From Pseudochelatococcus sp050946405 (GTDB taxonomy: Bacteria > Pseudomonadota > Alphaproteobacteria > Rhizobiales > Beijerinckiaceae), in contig NZ_JBMNUS010000006.1 of the NCBI RefSeq assembly GCF_050946405.1, forward strand, positions 124,001 through 188,000: 64,000 bases of DNA, in the 5' to 3' direction. This document shows positions 8,262 through 16,463 of this stretch, one piece after another. Every line of letters begins with the position of its first letter. Positions within the stretch are counted from its first letter, which is position 1. Below the pieces are notes generated by a model. It searched no databases. It saw nothing but the letters and a program-made list of their open reading frames with translations, and was not told the origin of the DNA. Position numbers and translations under genes: made by a program.

Positions 8262-9653
8262 ATGACCGCCCACAATTCCGATACGAAGGACACCGAGGTT
8301 CGTCGCCTTGGCCGTTTCGTCGCGTCCGCGGACGCAGCCACGCTATCCGCCGAGGCCCGCGACGAGTTGAAGAAGCGCATACTCGACAGTATCGGCGTCG
8401 CGATCGGCGCGCTCGATGGTGAGCCGATCAAGTATATCCGCACGCATCTCGAGGATTTCGGCGGCAGCCCCCTCGCGACGCTGATCGGCGGCGGCAAGAC
8501 GGCGCCCGATCGCGCGGCCTTCTACAACGGCGCGCTGGTGCGCTATCTCGACTTCATGGACAGCTATCTCGCCAAGGGCGAGACCTGCCACCAGAGCGAC
8601 AATCTCGGCGCGGTGCTGGCCGCTTCCGAATATGCCGATCAGGATGGCGAGGGCTTTCTGGCGGCGCTCGCGGTGGCGTATCAGGTACAAGGGCGGCTCT
8701 GCGACGTCGCGCCCGTGCGCGCCAAGGGGTTCGACCACACCGTGCAGGGCGCCTACGCCGTGGCCGCGGGCGTCGCGCGGGCGCTGCGGCTCGACGCCGG
8801 GAAGACGGCGAACGCCATCGCCATCAGCGGCACCTGCAACAACGCGCTCAGGGTGACGCGCACCGGCGCGCTGTCGCACTGGAAGGGCCTCGCCTATCCC
8901 AACACCGCCTTCGTCGGCACGCATGCCGCCTTCCTCGCCTACCGCGGCATCACCGGGCCGGAGGAAGTGTTCGAGGGCAACAAGGGGTTCAAGGAGGCGA
9001 TCGCCGGCTCCTTCGAGATCGACTGGTCGAAGGAAGATCTCGAGAACGTCAAGCTGTCGATCATCAAGAAGTACAATGCCGAGATCCACTCGCAATCCTC
9101 CATCGAGGGCGCGCTGGAATTGCAGGCGCAGCACGGCTTCCGGGCGGATGAGATCGAGTCGATCGAGATCGACGTCTTCGATGTCGCCTATCACATCATC
9201 GGCGGCGGCGAGGAAGGCGACAAGACCGTCATCCGCACCAAGGAAGAAGCCGATCACTCGCTGCAATACATGGTCGGCGTGGCGCTCATCGACGGCAACG
9301 TGCTGCCCGCGCAGTACGAGCCGGAGCGCATCCTGCGGGACGACATCCAGGGCCTGCTGAAGCGCTTCACCGTGCGCCCCAGCAAGGAATACACGGATCG
9401 CTTCCCGCAGGAGGTCGCCACCACGCTCACGGTGACGCTGAGGGACGGCCGGAAGTTTTCCATCGACAAGACGGATTACGAAGGTTTCCGCACCCGTCCC
9501 ATGAGCTGGGAGACCGTGATCGCCAAGTTCGACGGGCTGGCGACGCCGTTCACCTCCGAGCGCGCCCGCGCCTCGATCGTCGACGCGGTGCGGAACATCG
9601 AGAAGCTGCGCATCCGCGACTTCGCGACCATCCTCGCCAACCTCAACGTCTGA
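8262..9653 (+). CDS. MmgE/PrpD family protein
   Basis: This 463-residue protein belongs to the MmgE/PrpD fold family, which includes 2-methylcitrate dehydratase and cis-aconitate or itaconate-related decarboxylases. Family landmarks are the helical N-terminus with KKRILDSIGVAIGAL, then YLDFMDSYLAKGETCHQSDN, KGFDHTVQGAYAVAAGVARAL, and TKEEADHSLQYMVGVALIDG near the C-terminus. The HQSDN and DHSLQYM blocks are the conserved active-site regions of the family. AAGGAGAG precedes the ATG. The next gene follows after 27 bases and encodes a ComA-like enzyme, so the substrate is probably linked to that product and not to propionate; no prpB or prpC homologue is adjacent. The exact reaction is unknown. 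Confidence 0.88.
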   Translation: MTAHNSDTKDTEVRRLGRFVASADAATLSAEARDELKKRILDSIGVAIGALDGEPIKYIRTHLEDFGGSPLATLIGGGKTAPDRAAFYNGALVRYLDFMDSYLAKGETCHQSDNLGAVLAASEYADQDGEGFLAALAVAYQVQGRLCDVAPVRAKGFDHTVQGAYAVAAGVARALRLDAGKTANAIAISGTCNNALRVTRTGALSHWKGLAYPNTAFVGTHAAFLAYRGITGPEEVFEGNKGFKEAIAGSFEIDWSKEDLENVKLSIIKKYNAEIHSQSSIEGALELQAQHGFRADEIESIEIDVFDVAYHIIGGGEEGDKTVIRTKEEADHSLQYMVGVALIDGNVLPAQYEPERILRDDIQGLLKRFTVRPSKEYTDRFPQEVATTLTVTLRDGRKFSIDKTDYEGFRTRPMSWETVIAKFDGLATPFTSERARASIVDAVRNIEKLRIRDFATILANLNV

Positions 9654-9680
9654 ATTTCCCGACCAGAAAAGGAGACTACC

Positions 9681-10541
9681 ATGAGCCACCATGAAGAAGC
9701 CGTCCGCGAGCAGTCCGAAGTGTGGAAGAACCGTCTTTTCCCCTTCGTGCCGATGAACGATCGCCAGCCGAAGCCGCGCACGCGCTCCATCACCGAAATC
9801 CGCGGGCCGTACTACGCCTCCGTCACCCCGACCTATCTCAAGGAACTGTTCGAGGTGTTCGGCGAGCACATCGACGGCCTCAAGTTTTCGGGCGGCTCCT
9901 TCTCCCTGCTGCCGGAGGAGGCGGTCAGGAAATATCTGGCCATCGCGCATGACGCGGGTCTCTATGTCTCGACCGGCGGCTGGATCGAAAATGTGCTGGC
10001 GCGCGCCGCCCATCACGTCGACGACTACATCGCCGAGGTGAAGCGGCTCGGCTTCGATTACGTCGAGCTGTCGACCGGCTTCATCCAGTTGCCCGTTCCC
10101 GATCTGCTGCGCCTCATCGAGAAGGTCAAGAAAGCCGGCCTCAAGGCCAAGCCCGAGATCGGCATCCAGTTCGGCGCCGGCGGCGATACCACGCGCGAGG
10201 AACTGGAGGCGGAAGGCACGCGCGATCCGCAGATCCTGATCGACACGGCCAATGCGGCGCTCAACGCGGGCGCGGCGATCATCATGATCGAGTCGGAAGG
10301 CATCACCGAGAACGCCGATCCGTGGCGCACCGACGTCGCCGCCAAGATCATGAAGGAGGTCGGGCAGGCCAACGTCATGTTCGAGGCGGCCGATCCGAAG
10401 GTGTTCGAGTGGTACATCAAGAACTACGGCATCGACGTCAACCTGTTCGTCGATCACAGCCAGGTCTTCCAGCTCGAATGCCTGCGCCGTGGCGTCTGGG
10501 GCACGAAGAGCACCTTCGGCCGCATCACCACGCATCGCTGA
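9681..10541 (+). CDS. phosphosulfolactate synthase (ComA) family protein
   Basis: This 286-residue protein matches the ComA family, whose known archaeal member adds sulfite to phosphoenolpyruvate to make (2R)-phospho-3-sulfolactate in coenzyme M synthesis. ComA-like blocks are GLKFSGGSFSLLP near residue 66, YVSTGGW near 95, FDYVELSTGFI near 120, KPEIGIQFGAGG near 157, IESEGITENADPW near 203, MFEAADPKVFEWYI near 232, INVNLF-like DVNLFVDHSQ near 253, and CLRRGVWGTKSTFGRI at the C-terminus. The order of blocks follows the TIM barrel of the family. AAGGAGA precedes the ATG. It is coupled to an MmgE/PrpD gene. Function in this organism, including whether sulfite and PEP are the substrates, is inference. 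Confidence 0.82.
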   Translation: MSHHEEAVREQSEVWKNRLFPFVPMNDRQPKPRTRSITEIRGPYYASVTPTYLKELFEVFGEHIDGLKFSGGSFSLLPEEAVRKYLAIAHDAGLYVSTGGWIENVLARAAHHVDDYIAEVKRLGFDYVELSTGFIQLPVPDLLRLIEKVKKAGLKAKPEIGIQFGAGGDTTREELEAEGTRDPQILIDTANAALNAGAAIIMIESEGITENADPWRTDVAAKIMKEVGQANVMFEAADPKVFEWYIKNYGIDVNLFVDHSQVFQLECLRRGVWGTKSTFGRITTHR

Positions 10542-10565
10542 CGTTATCGGCTCCGGTCTGAAAGC

Positions 10566-10594
10566 GGCGCTCCGGGTTCGCCCGGAGCGCCTTT
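10566..10594 (+). terminator. rho-independent terminator after the PrpD-ComA operon
   Basis: The arms GGCGCTCCGGG and CCCGGAGCGCC pair perfectly around a TTCG loop and are followed by TTT. The hairpin lies 24 bases after the ComA-family stop codon. Confidence 0.8.
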
Positions 10595-10652
10595 CTGCCG
10601 TTCAGGCCCGTTCGGCCCGGCCGGGCCGGGGCCCGGGCGGGAAGTCCGGGCG

Positions 10653-12460
10653 TCAGACGATGATATCGACGGCGTTGCCGTCGACCTGCCCCACGCCGAT
10701 GAAGCCGAAGGTGACTTCTCCGCCCGAAGCGACGTTGCCGTTCCATGCGGCGTTGCCGATCACATAGCCGTTTCCGGTGCGCGAGATGATCTCGGCGTTC
10801 CAGATGTTGGCGATCTCGTTGTCCAGCTCCAGCTCGACGCGCCAGCCGTTCACGGCCGCGCCCTCGTTGCGCACGACGATGCTGGCATTGAAGCCGCTGT
10901 TCCACGAATCCACCAGCGAGAAGGCAGCTTCCAGCCCGTTGTCGGAAGGCTCGGGCTGCGGATCGACCGTCCCGCCGTCGTCGTTGACGATGGTGGCGGT
11001 GCCCGTGCCGGCGCCGATCACCGCGCCGTCGGGGCCGGAGAGCACCACGGTGAACTGCTCGTCCGCCTCGGCGGCCAGATCCGGCCGGATGGCGACCGCG
11101 ATGGTCTTGCTCTGCTCGCCGGGCTGGAAGGTGAGCGTGCCGCTCGTCGGCGTGAAATCGGCATGGGAGGCCGTTCCCGCCACGGTGTGATAATCCACCG
11201 TCACCACGTCGTCGGCAGGTTCCGACAGCGTTACCAGAAATTCCGCGAACGTGCCGACTTCCCCGTCCGATCCGCCGCCGGCGGCGTCGGTGTCGAAATC
11301 GAACTGGATCGGCGTGAGATTGGCCAGCTTGTCCTCGTGGACGCTCGTCCAGTCATCCTTGAGGATGCCGCCCGTGTCGCCGGAATTGGGGTTCCACGAC
11401 CAGTAGGTCCAGCTCATGCCCTTGTCGCCCGCCGGAATGTCCGAAACGCCGTCGTTGTCGAAATCGCCGGCAAGATAGGCGGTGATGGCGTCGAACCACG
11501 GCGCATCCTTGGGGTCGACCAGCTTGGTGCCGAACTCGCCGAGATAGACCGGCGCGATCTCCTCGCGATAGATGAAGCCCCAGGCTTCGTCGAACACGGC
11601 TTCCAGATTGGCGGGGAAGTCCGATCCCTGGAACCACGACTGCGGGAAGTCTGCACGGCATTGCCCTGCGCGTCGACGATCTGGTTGCCGGCGGTGCTGA
11701 GCCAACCCGCGGCGGCCGGGCCGGTGGCCGTGCCGGGGTTGCCTTCCACCACCGAGGTATCGGCGATCGACAGAACCGGCAGGTCGGCCGGGACGGGGGC
11801 GTCGTCGTCGTTGAGAATCGTGCCGGCGGCGGAACCCGTGCCGATGATCGCGCCGTCGGCCGAGGCCAGTTGCAGCGTCAGGGTCTCGTCCGGCTCGTAT
11901 TGCGTATCGCCGTGCACCGGCACGTAGATCGTGCCGACGGTCTCGCCCGGCGCGAAGGTGAAGACGCCGGAGGCGGCCGTATAATCCAGCCCGGCCCGCG
12001 CGCTGCCGTCAAGGGTGGCGTAATTCACGCTGACCGGCGTCTGCGCGGCCTCGGACAGCCGCACCGTGAAGGCGAGATGGCCGATGCCCTCGTCGCCTTC
12101 CGCGGCCGACGCATCCTCCACCGAGAGCGCCGGCTGCGGCGCGGGTTCCGGCTCCGGCGCAACGGTTTCGCCGTTGAGCGCGAGGCCCGTCGCGGCGGTG
12201 CCGTCGGCGCCCGGCGTCGCCTGAAAGCCGATGGTGATGGACTGCCCCGGCGGAACGTCGGCATTCCAGCTCAGGCTGCGCAGCTTGTAGTGATTGCCTT
12301 CGCGGCTGACGATCTCGGCGCCCCAGATGTTGCCGATGTCGAAGCCGGCGTCGAATGCGAGAGTCCAGCCCTGCAAGCCGGTTTCTCCGCCGGAAATCGT
12401 TATATTGCCAATGAATCCGGCGCCCCAATTATCAACTACATTATAATTCACAAGCGACAT
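10653..12460 (-). pseudogene. secreted GH5 cellulase with CBM2 and Calx-beta domains, catalytic core deleted and frameshifted
   Basis: Read leftwards from ATG at 12460, the protein begins with a CBM2-like cellulose-binding domain (WGAEIVSREGNHYKL, SWNADVPPG), then a Pro/Glu linker and a Calx-beta domain ending in LNDDD. The start of a GH5 catalytic domain follows (GWLSTAGNQIVDAQGNAVQ). Around 11655-11690 the frame changes, and the other frame resumes at the far end of GH5: SWFQGSDFPANLEAVF, PVYLGEFGTKL, WSWNPNSGDTGGILKDDW. A second Calx-beta domain and a second CBM2 (SLVDSWNSGFNAS to the end) close it. Roughly 200-250 residues of the GH5 barrel, including the acid/base NEP region, are absent. 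The GEFG motif, which holds the nucleophile in this subfamily, remains. There is no Sec signal peptide; type I export is possible. An assembly error cannot be excluded. Confidence 0.8.
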
Positions 12461-12924
12461 CTTTATACTCTCCAGATCGCAGGCGAAAATAGCAGTTAAA
12501 ATGCAAATGTATTTTTATCGGATCGTGCCTTTCAAAACAGAAAGGCTAAAGCATTTCGACATTTCGTTGAAACGTCGAAATGCTTCAGGGTTTTGATTTT
12601 ACGCGTTTTCTTCATGCAAACCGGTATCCACTTTGCTTGAAAACGCTTTAAAGAGGAGCCACCATAAAACGAAACTGAGGCTATAGGAAATGCTTTTTTT
12701 TTGATGTCATGCTGCATTTCGCACGGGCCAACTCTCTTGGGAAGCCGTGCGCGGGAGGATTTTCACCCTGTTTGATAAAACCTGTTGCAGAATGTGAAAT
12801 ATTGCATTTTTATTATTAATATACGGGCTGCCGCTATTGGTCTCGCATTTATTGTTGCGCTTTCGCCGGTTGCGTCGATGGCCGGAGCATTGCCTTCATC
12901 CGGCATCACCTTTTCCATCAAACG
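12461..12924. other. gene-free AT-rich stretch with one palindromic repeat
   Basis: Between the broken cellulase and the Tim44-domain gene I see no convincing coding sequence. The stretch carries one copy of repeat family A (12548-12651) and then an AT-rich segment around 12780-12860. A 61-codon frame overlapping the repeat looks fortuitous. Confidence 0.6.
12548..12651 (-). repeat. palindromic repeat family A, diverged copy
   Basis: In minus orientation this copy reads as the family A element: AAAGCGTTTTCAAGCAAAG, a small GGATACCGG hairpin centre, GAAGAAAACGCG, then a larger palindrome with arms AAGCATTTCGACGTTTC and GAAATGTCGAAATGCTT. It is more diverged than the copies at 20264 and 46823. 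Confidence 0.8.
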
Positions 12925-12950
12925 AAAAGCGCCGGTTTCCCGGCGCTTTT
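12925..12950 (-). terminator. terminator of the Tim44-domain gene
   Basis: AAAAGCGCCGG and CCGGCGCTTTT form an 11-bp stem with a TTTC loop, 35 bases beyond the stop codon of the Tim44-domain gene on the minus strand. The A-rich and T-rich stem ends allow termination in either direction. Confidence 0.75.
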
Positions 12951-12984
12951 GAAGCGAGATGCGTCTGAGGAGGGCTGTCGGCGA

Positions 12985-13956
12985 TCAGGATTGCTGGATT
13001 GCCGACACCAGCCACTCGCCGCCGCGCATGCGGCGAAAAGTCCAGATCTCCGTGACGGTGATCGGCGCGCTCGGGTTGCCCTCGACGATGGCGTTCGTGG
13101 CGCGGTCGAAGGTGACGTCGCGCAGCGAGAACTTCATCGCGACCGTGGCGTAGTCGCTGTCGCCTTCGCGCCATGCTTCAGACAGGTCGCCCTGAAGGAA
13201 GTTGACGTCCGAGACCCGGTTGATGACGCCGTTGGAGGCGTTGGCGGTCAACTCCTCCATCAGGTAGGAAGCGACTTCCGGCGTCGCGAGACGGCGCAGC
13301 GTGGCGATGTCCTCGCGCGAATACGCGTCCTGCGTGGCGTAAAGCAGCCGTTCGAACGCGGCATAATCCGCATCGGCGATCTGGATGGGCTTGCTCGCGG
13401 CCGGGTGCGCGGCCTGCCGGCTCCGGTTCGCGCCGGTGTTCGCCGCCGCGCCGCCGAGACCGCCGCCGGTCGCCGAGCGCGCATGTCCGTAGCCGGGGGC
13501 GCCGGCGGTTGCAGCCTGCCGGCGGCGGAACCAGCCGAGGGCAAAGCGCACCAGCAGCACGATCAGGCCGATCTGCAACAACAGGCCGAGGATGGAGCCC
13601 AGGCCCGACATGCCGCCGAAGAGCCCGGCGCCCGACAGGAGCCCGAAAAGGCCGGCGCCCAGCAGGCCGCCCATCAGCGCGCCGCCGAAGCCGCCGCCGA
13701 AGAAGCCGGGGCGCTGCTGCGCGGCCTGCGCGCCGGGGCGCGGAGCCTGCGCGGCGGTCGCTGCCTGCGGCGTCGTGGAGCGCTGGATCGGCGCGGCCGT
13801 CGGCGCCGTATTGGTCGGCGCGGGCGCGCTCTGCGTGCGCGACCCACGGCTGCCGAAGCTGCTGCCCTTGCCCACGCGGGCCTCGGCAACTCCGGCCGTC
13901 AGGAACAGGGCGGCAGCGAAAGCGGCCAGAACGCGCCCTCGGCGGGAAAGAAGCAT
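12985..13956 (-). CDS. Tim44-like domain protein with signal peptide and membrane segment
   Basis: This 323-residue protein starts with an export signal (MLLSRRGRVLAAFAAALFLTAG, then VAEA before a likely cleavage site). A low-complexity Ala/Pro/Gln region leads into a Gly/Phe/Leu-rich stretch (FFGGGFGGALMGGLLGAG) and one clear transmembrane helix (LGLLLQIGLIVLLVRFALGWF). The C-terminal ~130 residues are a Tim44/MRPL45-type domain, with DYAAFERLLYATQDAYSRED and WREGDSDYATVAMKFSL. Bacterial members are membrane-anchored and their function is poorly known; a role in membrane protein assembly has been suggested by analogy to mitochondrial Tim44. A terminator follows. The gene upstream is divergent. 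Confidence 0.85.
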   Translation of the reverse strand: MLLSRRGRVLAAFAAALFLTAGVAEARVGKGSSFGSRGSRTQSAPAPTNTAPTAAPIQRSTTPQAATAAQAPRPGAQAAQQRPGFFGGGFGGALMGGLLGAGLFGLLSGAGLFGGMSGLGSILGLLLQIGLIVLLVRFALGWFRRRQAATAGAPGYGHARSATGGGLGGAAANTGANRSRQAAHPAASKPIQIADADYAAFERLLYATQDAYSREDIATLRRLATPEVASYLMEELTANASNGVINRVSDVNFLQGDLSEAWREGDSDYATVAMKFSLRDVTFDRATNAIVEGNPSAPITVTEIWTFRRMRGGEWLVSAIQQS

Positions 13957-14175
13957 GGGGATCCTACCTCAAAGCTTGTCGCGAGGCCCGGTCACGCGGC
14001 CGTGAAGGCGGGTCTCGCAGGGAAAAGGAAGCGGCCACCGTTGCGCCGCCACGAATGCACACTATCGTGTACGCGCAATATATGGGGCAGAAGGCGCTGC
14101 TTTGGAAGCATAACCGTTCAAAAAATCGTGCGATGACGCCCGTGAATCGGGTATGGTCGCAGGGCGCGCGGGTAT

Positions 14176-14985
14176 ATGGTGCGCATTGCGGTCGCCATGG
14201 TTCCTTTCCGGCGGATATATACATTGCATGGCCGCGACCGGACTGAAGACGGGAAAGCGCGCGTGCATTCGTTTCTGATTGTTTCTGCCGGCGCCGGGGG
14301 AACATCGGCGGCCATCCGCGCGAGCGCCGCGCATGGCTTTATCGTCACGTTTTCTCCCGCGGCCGCGGCATGCGAGGCGGTTGCCGATGCGGTCGCGCTG
14401 GCGGGCGAGCAAGGCAGGCCGGCGTGGATTCGCCCCGGCGCGCCCGCACGCGGCCTGCCGTCGGCGGAACACCTCGCCGTCGCCGTGGCCGCCCGCCCCG
14501 CCGGGATCGTGCTGCCGCAGGTGGCCGGACCGGAAGATATCGAACGATTCGGCGCGCGGCTGCGCGTGCTGGAGGCGCGTCTCGGGCTTGGCGACGGCGA
14601 AACGCGCATCGTCGCCGTCATCGGGACGCCTGCCGCCGTGCTCGCCGCCCCGCGCCTGCGGCCGCACCCGCGGCTTGCGGCGCTGGCATGGGCGCCCTTT
14701 CGGTTGCGCGGGTGGCGGGCGCCCGGCGGCGACGTGCGGCGGCTGTCCCGCAGTCTCACCCTGCTTGCGGCAAGCCAGGCCGGCGTGCCCGCCCTTGCCT
14801 TCGCTCGGGACGGCGACGATGCCTTGCCGGGCGGAACCCTGCCGGACGACGTGTTTCGCCGTCGCTGCCGCCAGGCGCTGGAAGAGGGGTTCGACGCCAT
14901 GGTTGCGGAAAGCGAGGCCGAAGTGCGTGCGATCCATGCGATCTGCGGCCCGGATGCCGGGCCGCTGCCGTTCGAATATCCGTAG
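14176..14985 (+). CDS. HpcH/HpaI aldolase or CitE-like protein, probably catalytically degenerate
   Basis: The 269-residue frame has the outline of a citrate lyase beta-like TIM barrel. Blocks that fit are SAEHLAVAVAARPAGIVLPQV (the strand preceding the LPK motif), RIVAVIGTPAAVL (usually ALIET), LAWAPFRLRG (usually FGxxDL), LTLLAASQAGVPALAF (usually AARAAGIPAID) and ALEEGFDAMVAESEAEV near the end. The metal-binding Glu and Asp of active CitE-type enzymes are replaced in the corresponding blocks. ATG at 14176 is used, but an in-frame GTG at 14263 (VHSFLIVSAG) aligns better with the family start. Function is unknown. It is divergent from the Tim44-domain gene. Confidence 0.55.
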   Translation: MVRIAVAMVPFRRIYTLHGRDRTEDGKARVHSFLIVSAGAGGTSAAIRASAAHGFIVTFSPAAAACEAVADAVALAGEQGRPAWIRPGAPARGLPSAEHLAVAVAARPAGIVLPQVAGPEDIERFGARLRVLEARLGLGDGETRIVAVIGTPAAVLAAPRLRPHPRLAALAWAPFRLRGWRAPGGDVRRLSRSLTLLAASQAGVPALAFARDGDDALPGGTLPDDVFRRRCRQALEEGFDAMVAESEAEVRAIHAICGPDAGPLPFEYP

Positions 14986-15173
14986 CGTGTTGAATCGGGA
15001 AGTATACACATCTTTCGGCCGCCATTCATATACGGGTCGCTTGACCGCGGTGACAATGGCTTTAATGATGATCGCGTGTTCATGATGGCATGGTCTGTGT
15101 TTTGCAGGCGGCCCTGCGGCCGGCCTGCCGATGCGGTTCCGGGCCGGTCGTTGTTATGTGAATGGGGGCTGTC

Positions 15174-15614
15174 ATGCGTTCGCTTGTTATTTCCGGGGCG
15201 GTGCTCGCTGCGCTGCTGACGGGCGCGCCCGCCGCCGCCCGCGATCACGTGCGCGCCGAGGAGCGCGTGCTTGCCTTCTCCGGCAATGTGCCTGCCTGTG
15301 ATGATCCTGGCGTGCTGAAGCGTATTGTGAACCGTTTCGCCTTCCGCGAGGCGCGTTTCTGGGATTCGCCGCTGACCATCGAGGGCTTCGAACGCGTGCG
15401 CGACGTGGCGTTGCGGCCGTGGGGCGAGGCGTTCATTCCGCGCCGCTTCTGCACGGCGGTGTCGCAGGTATCCGACGGCCGCAAGCGCGTCGTTCACTAT
15501 TCCGTGCGCGAGGCGCTGGGGCCGATCGGCATCGGCCCGGATGTGCAATGGTGCATCGTGGGGCTGGACCGTCACCTGTCTTTCGCTCCCTCATGCAAGG
15601 CGGCGTTGCCCTGA
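15174..15614 (+). CDS. exported hypothetical protein, 146 aa
   Basis: The protein has a clear signal peptide (MRSLVISGAVLAALLTG, APAAA before cleavage) and a mature part of about 120 residues with four cysteines (VPACDDP, RRFCTAV, VQWCIVG, PSCKAAL) that could form two disulfides. I recognise it only as a conserved-looking small periplasmic protein. An alternative ATG lies 12 bases upstream at 15162, but the signal peptide and the GGGGG stretch favour 15174. It ends 12 bases before the RNase T2 gene on the same strand, so the two exported proteins are probably co-transcribed. Confidence 0.7.
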   Translation: MRSLVISGAVLAALLTGAPAAARDHVRAEERVLAFSGNVPACDDPGVLKRIVNRFAFREARFWDSPLTIEGFERVRDVALRPWGEAFIPRRFCTAVSQVSDGRKRVVHYSVREALGPIGIGPDVQWCIVGLDRHLSFAPSCKAALP

Positions 15615-15626
15615 TCAGGCTTGACG

Positions 15627-16319
15627 ATGCCGTCGCCAGCGCCTTTGCGCCGCCTCATGTTGTCCGCCGCGCTCGCGTGCGGCGCGCTGGTGTGCGCGCT
15701 GCCGTTGTCCGAAGCGCGGGCGCAGCGCGTGGAGAGGGGCGCGCGTGCCGGCACGTTCGATTTTTATGTGCTGGCCCTGTCGTGGTCGCCGGGCTTTTGT
15801 GAGATCGAGGGGCGCGCCGATCGCCGCGACCAGTGCAGTCCCGGCCGCAAGTACGGATTCGTGGTGCACGGCCTTTGGCCCCAGTATGAGCGCGGCTATC
15901 CGAGGGATTGTGCCGCGATGCCGCGCGTTCCCTCGCGTGAGGCGATGGCTGTCGCCGCCGGGGTCTTTCCCGAGCAGGGGTTGGCCCGCCACCAGTGGCG
16001 GGCGCACGGCACCTGCTCGGGCAAAACGCCCGAGGCCTATTTTCGCGATACCGCGCGGGCACGCGACAAGGTGACGATCCCGCCGGCGCTGCGAGCGCTG
16101 CCGACCGATCGCCGCATCGCGCCGGCGGAGGTGGAGCGTGCTTTCATCGCCGCCAATCCGGGATTGCAGTCCGACATGATCGCGGCCGTATGTCAGCGCG
16201 GGCGGCTGAAGGAAGTGCGCATTTGCCTCAGCCGGGATCTGTCGGCTTTTCGCGCCTGCCCGGAGGTGGACCGCAGCGGCTGCCGCGATCGCAGTCTCAC
16301 CGTCGACGCGCCGGAATGA
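15627..16319 (+). CDS. ribonuclease T2 family protein, periplasmic
   Basis: This 230-residue secreted endoribonuclease carries both active-site blocks of the T2 family: CAS I as FVVHGLWPQY and CAS II as HQWRAHGTCSG. The usual CAS II form is KHEWxKHGTC, so Glu is replaced by Gln and Lys by Ala here; both catalytic His residues remain. A signal peptide (MLSAALACGALVCALPLSEARA) lies at the N-terminus, and the mature region has cysteines typical of the family (FCEIEG, QCSPG, DCAAM). ATG at 15627 is chosen over TTG at 15621. It follows the exported hypothetical gene closely. It should degrade RNA in the periplasm for scavenging, without sequence specificity. Confidence 0.88.
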   Translation: MPSPAPLRRLMLSAALACGALVCALPLSEARAQRVERGARAGTFDFYVLALSWSPGFCEIEGRADRRDQCSPGRKYGFVVHGLWPQYERGYPRDCAAMPRVPSREAMAVAAGVFPEQGLARHQWRAHGTCSGKTPEAYFRDTARARDKVTIPPALRALPTDRRIAPAEVERAFIAANPGLQSDMIAAVCQRGRLKEVRICLSRDLSAFRACPEVDRSGCRDRSLTVDAPE

Positions 16320-16341
16320 GATATGGTTCCCCCGGGAATTA

Positions 16342-16442
16342 AAGCGTTTTCAAGCGGAGCGGATGCTGCTTTTCTTGAAGAAAACGCGTCGAATCAATAA
16401 GATAGAGCATCTCAGCGTTTCAACGAAATGCCGAGGTGCTCT
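16342..16442 (+). repeat. palindromic repeat family A
   Basis: The copy runs from AAAGCGTTTTCAAGCGGAG through GAAGAAAACGCGTCGAATCA and AATAAGATAGAGCATCTC to the closing palindrome, GAGCATCTCAGCGTTTC with CAACGAAATGCCGAGGTGCTC, which is imperfect. It lies between the RNase T2 gene and rlmJ and ends about 20 bases before the rlmJ start. Confidence 0.85.
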
Positions 16443-16463
16443 AGCCGGAGTTGAAGCCGCTTC

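Noticed and set aside
12532..12717. A 61-codon minus-strand frame
   Set aside because: Most of it is the family A repeat, so it is not an independent gene.
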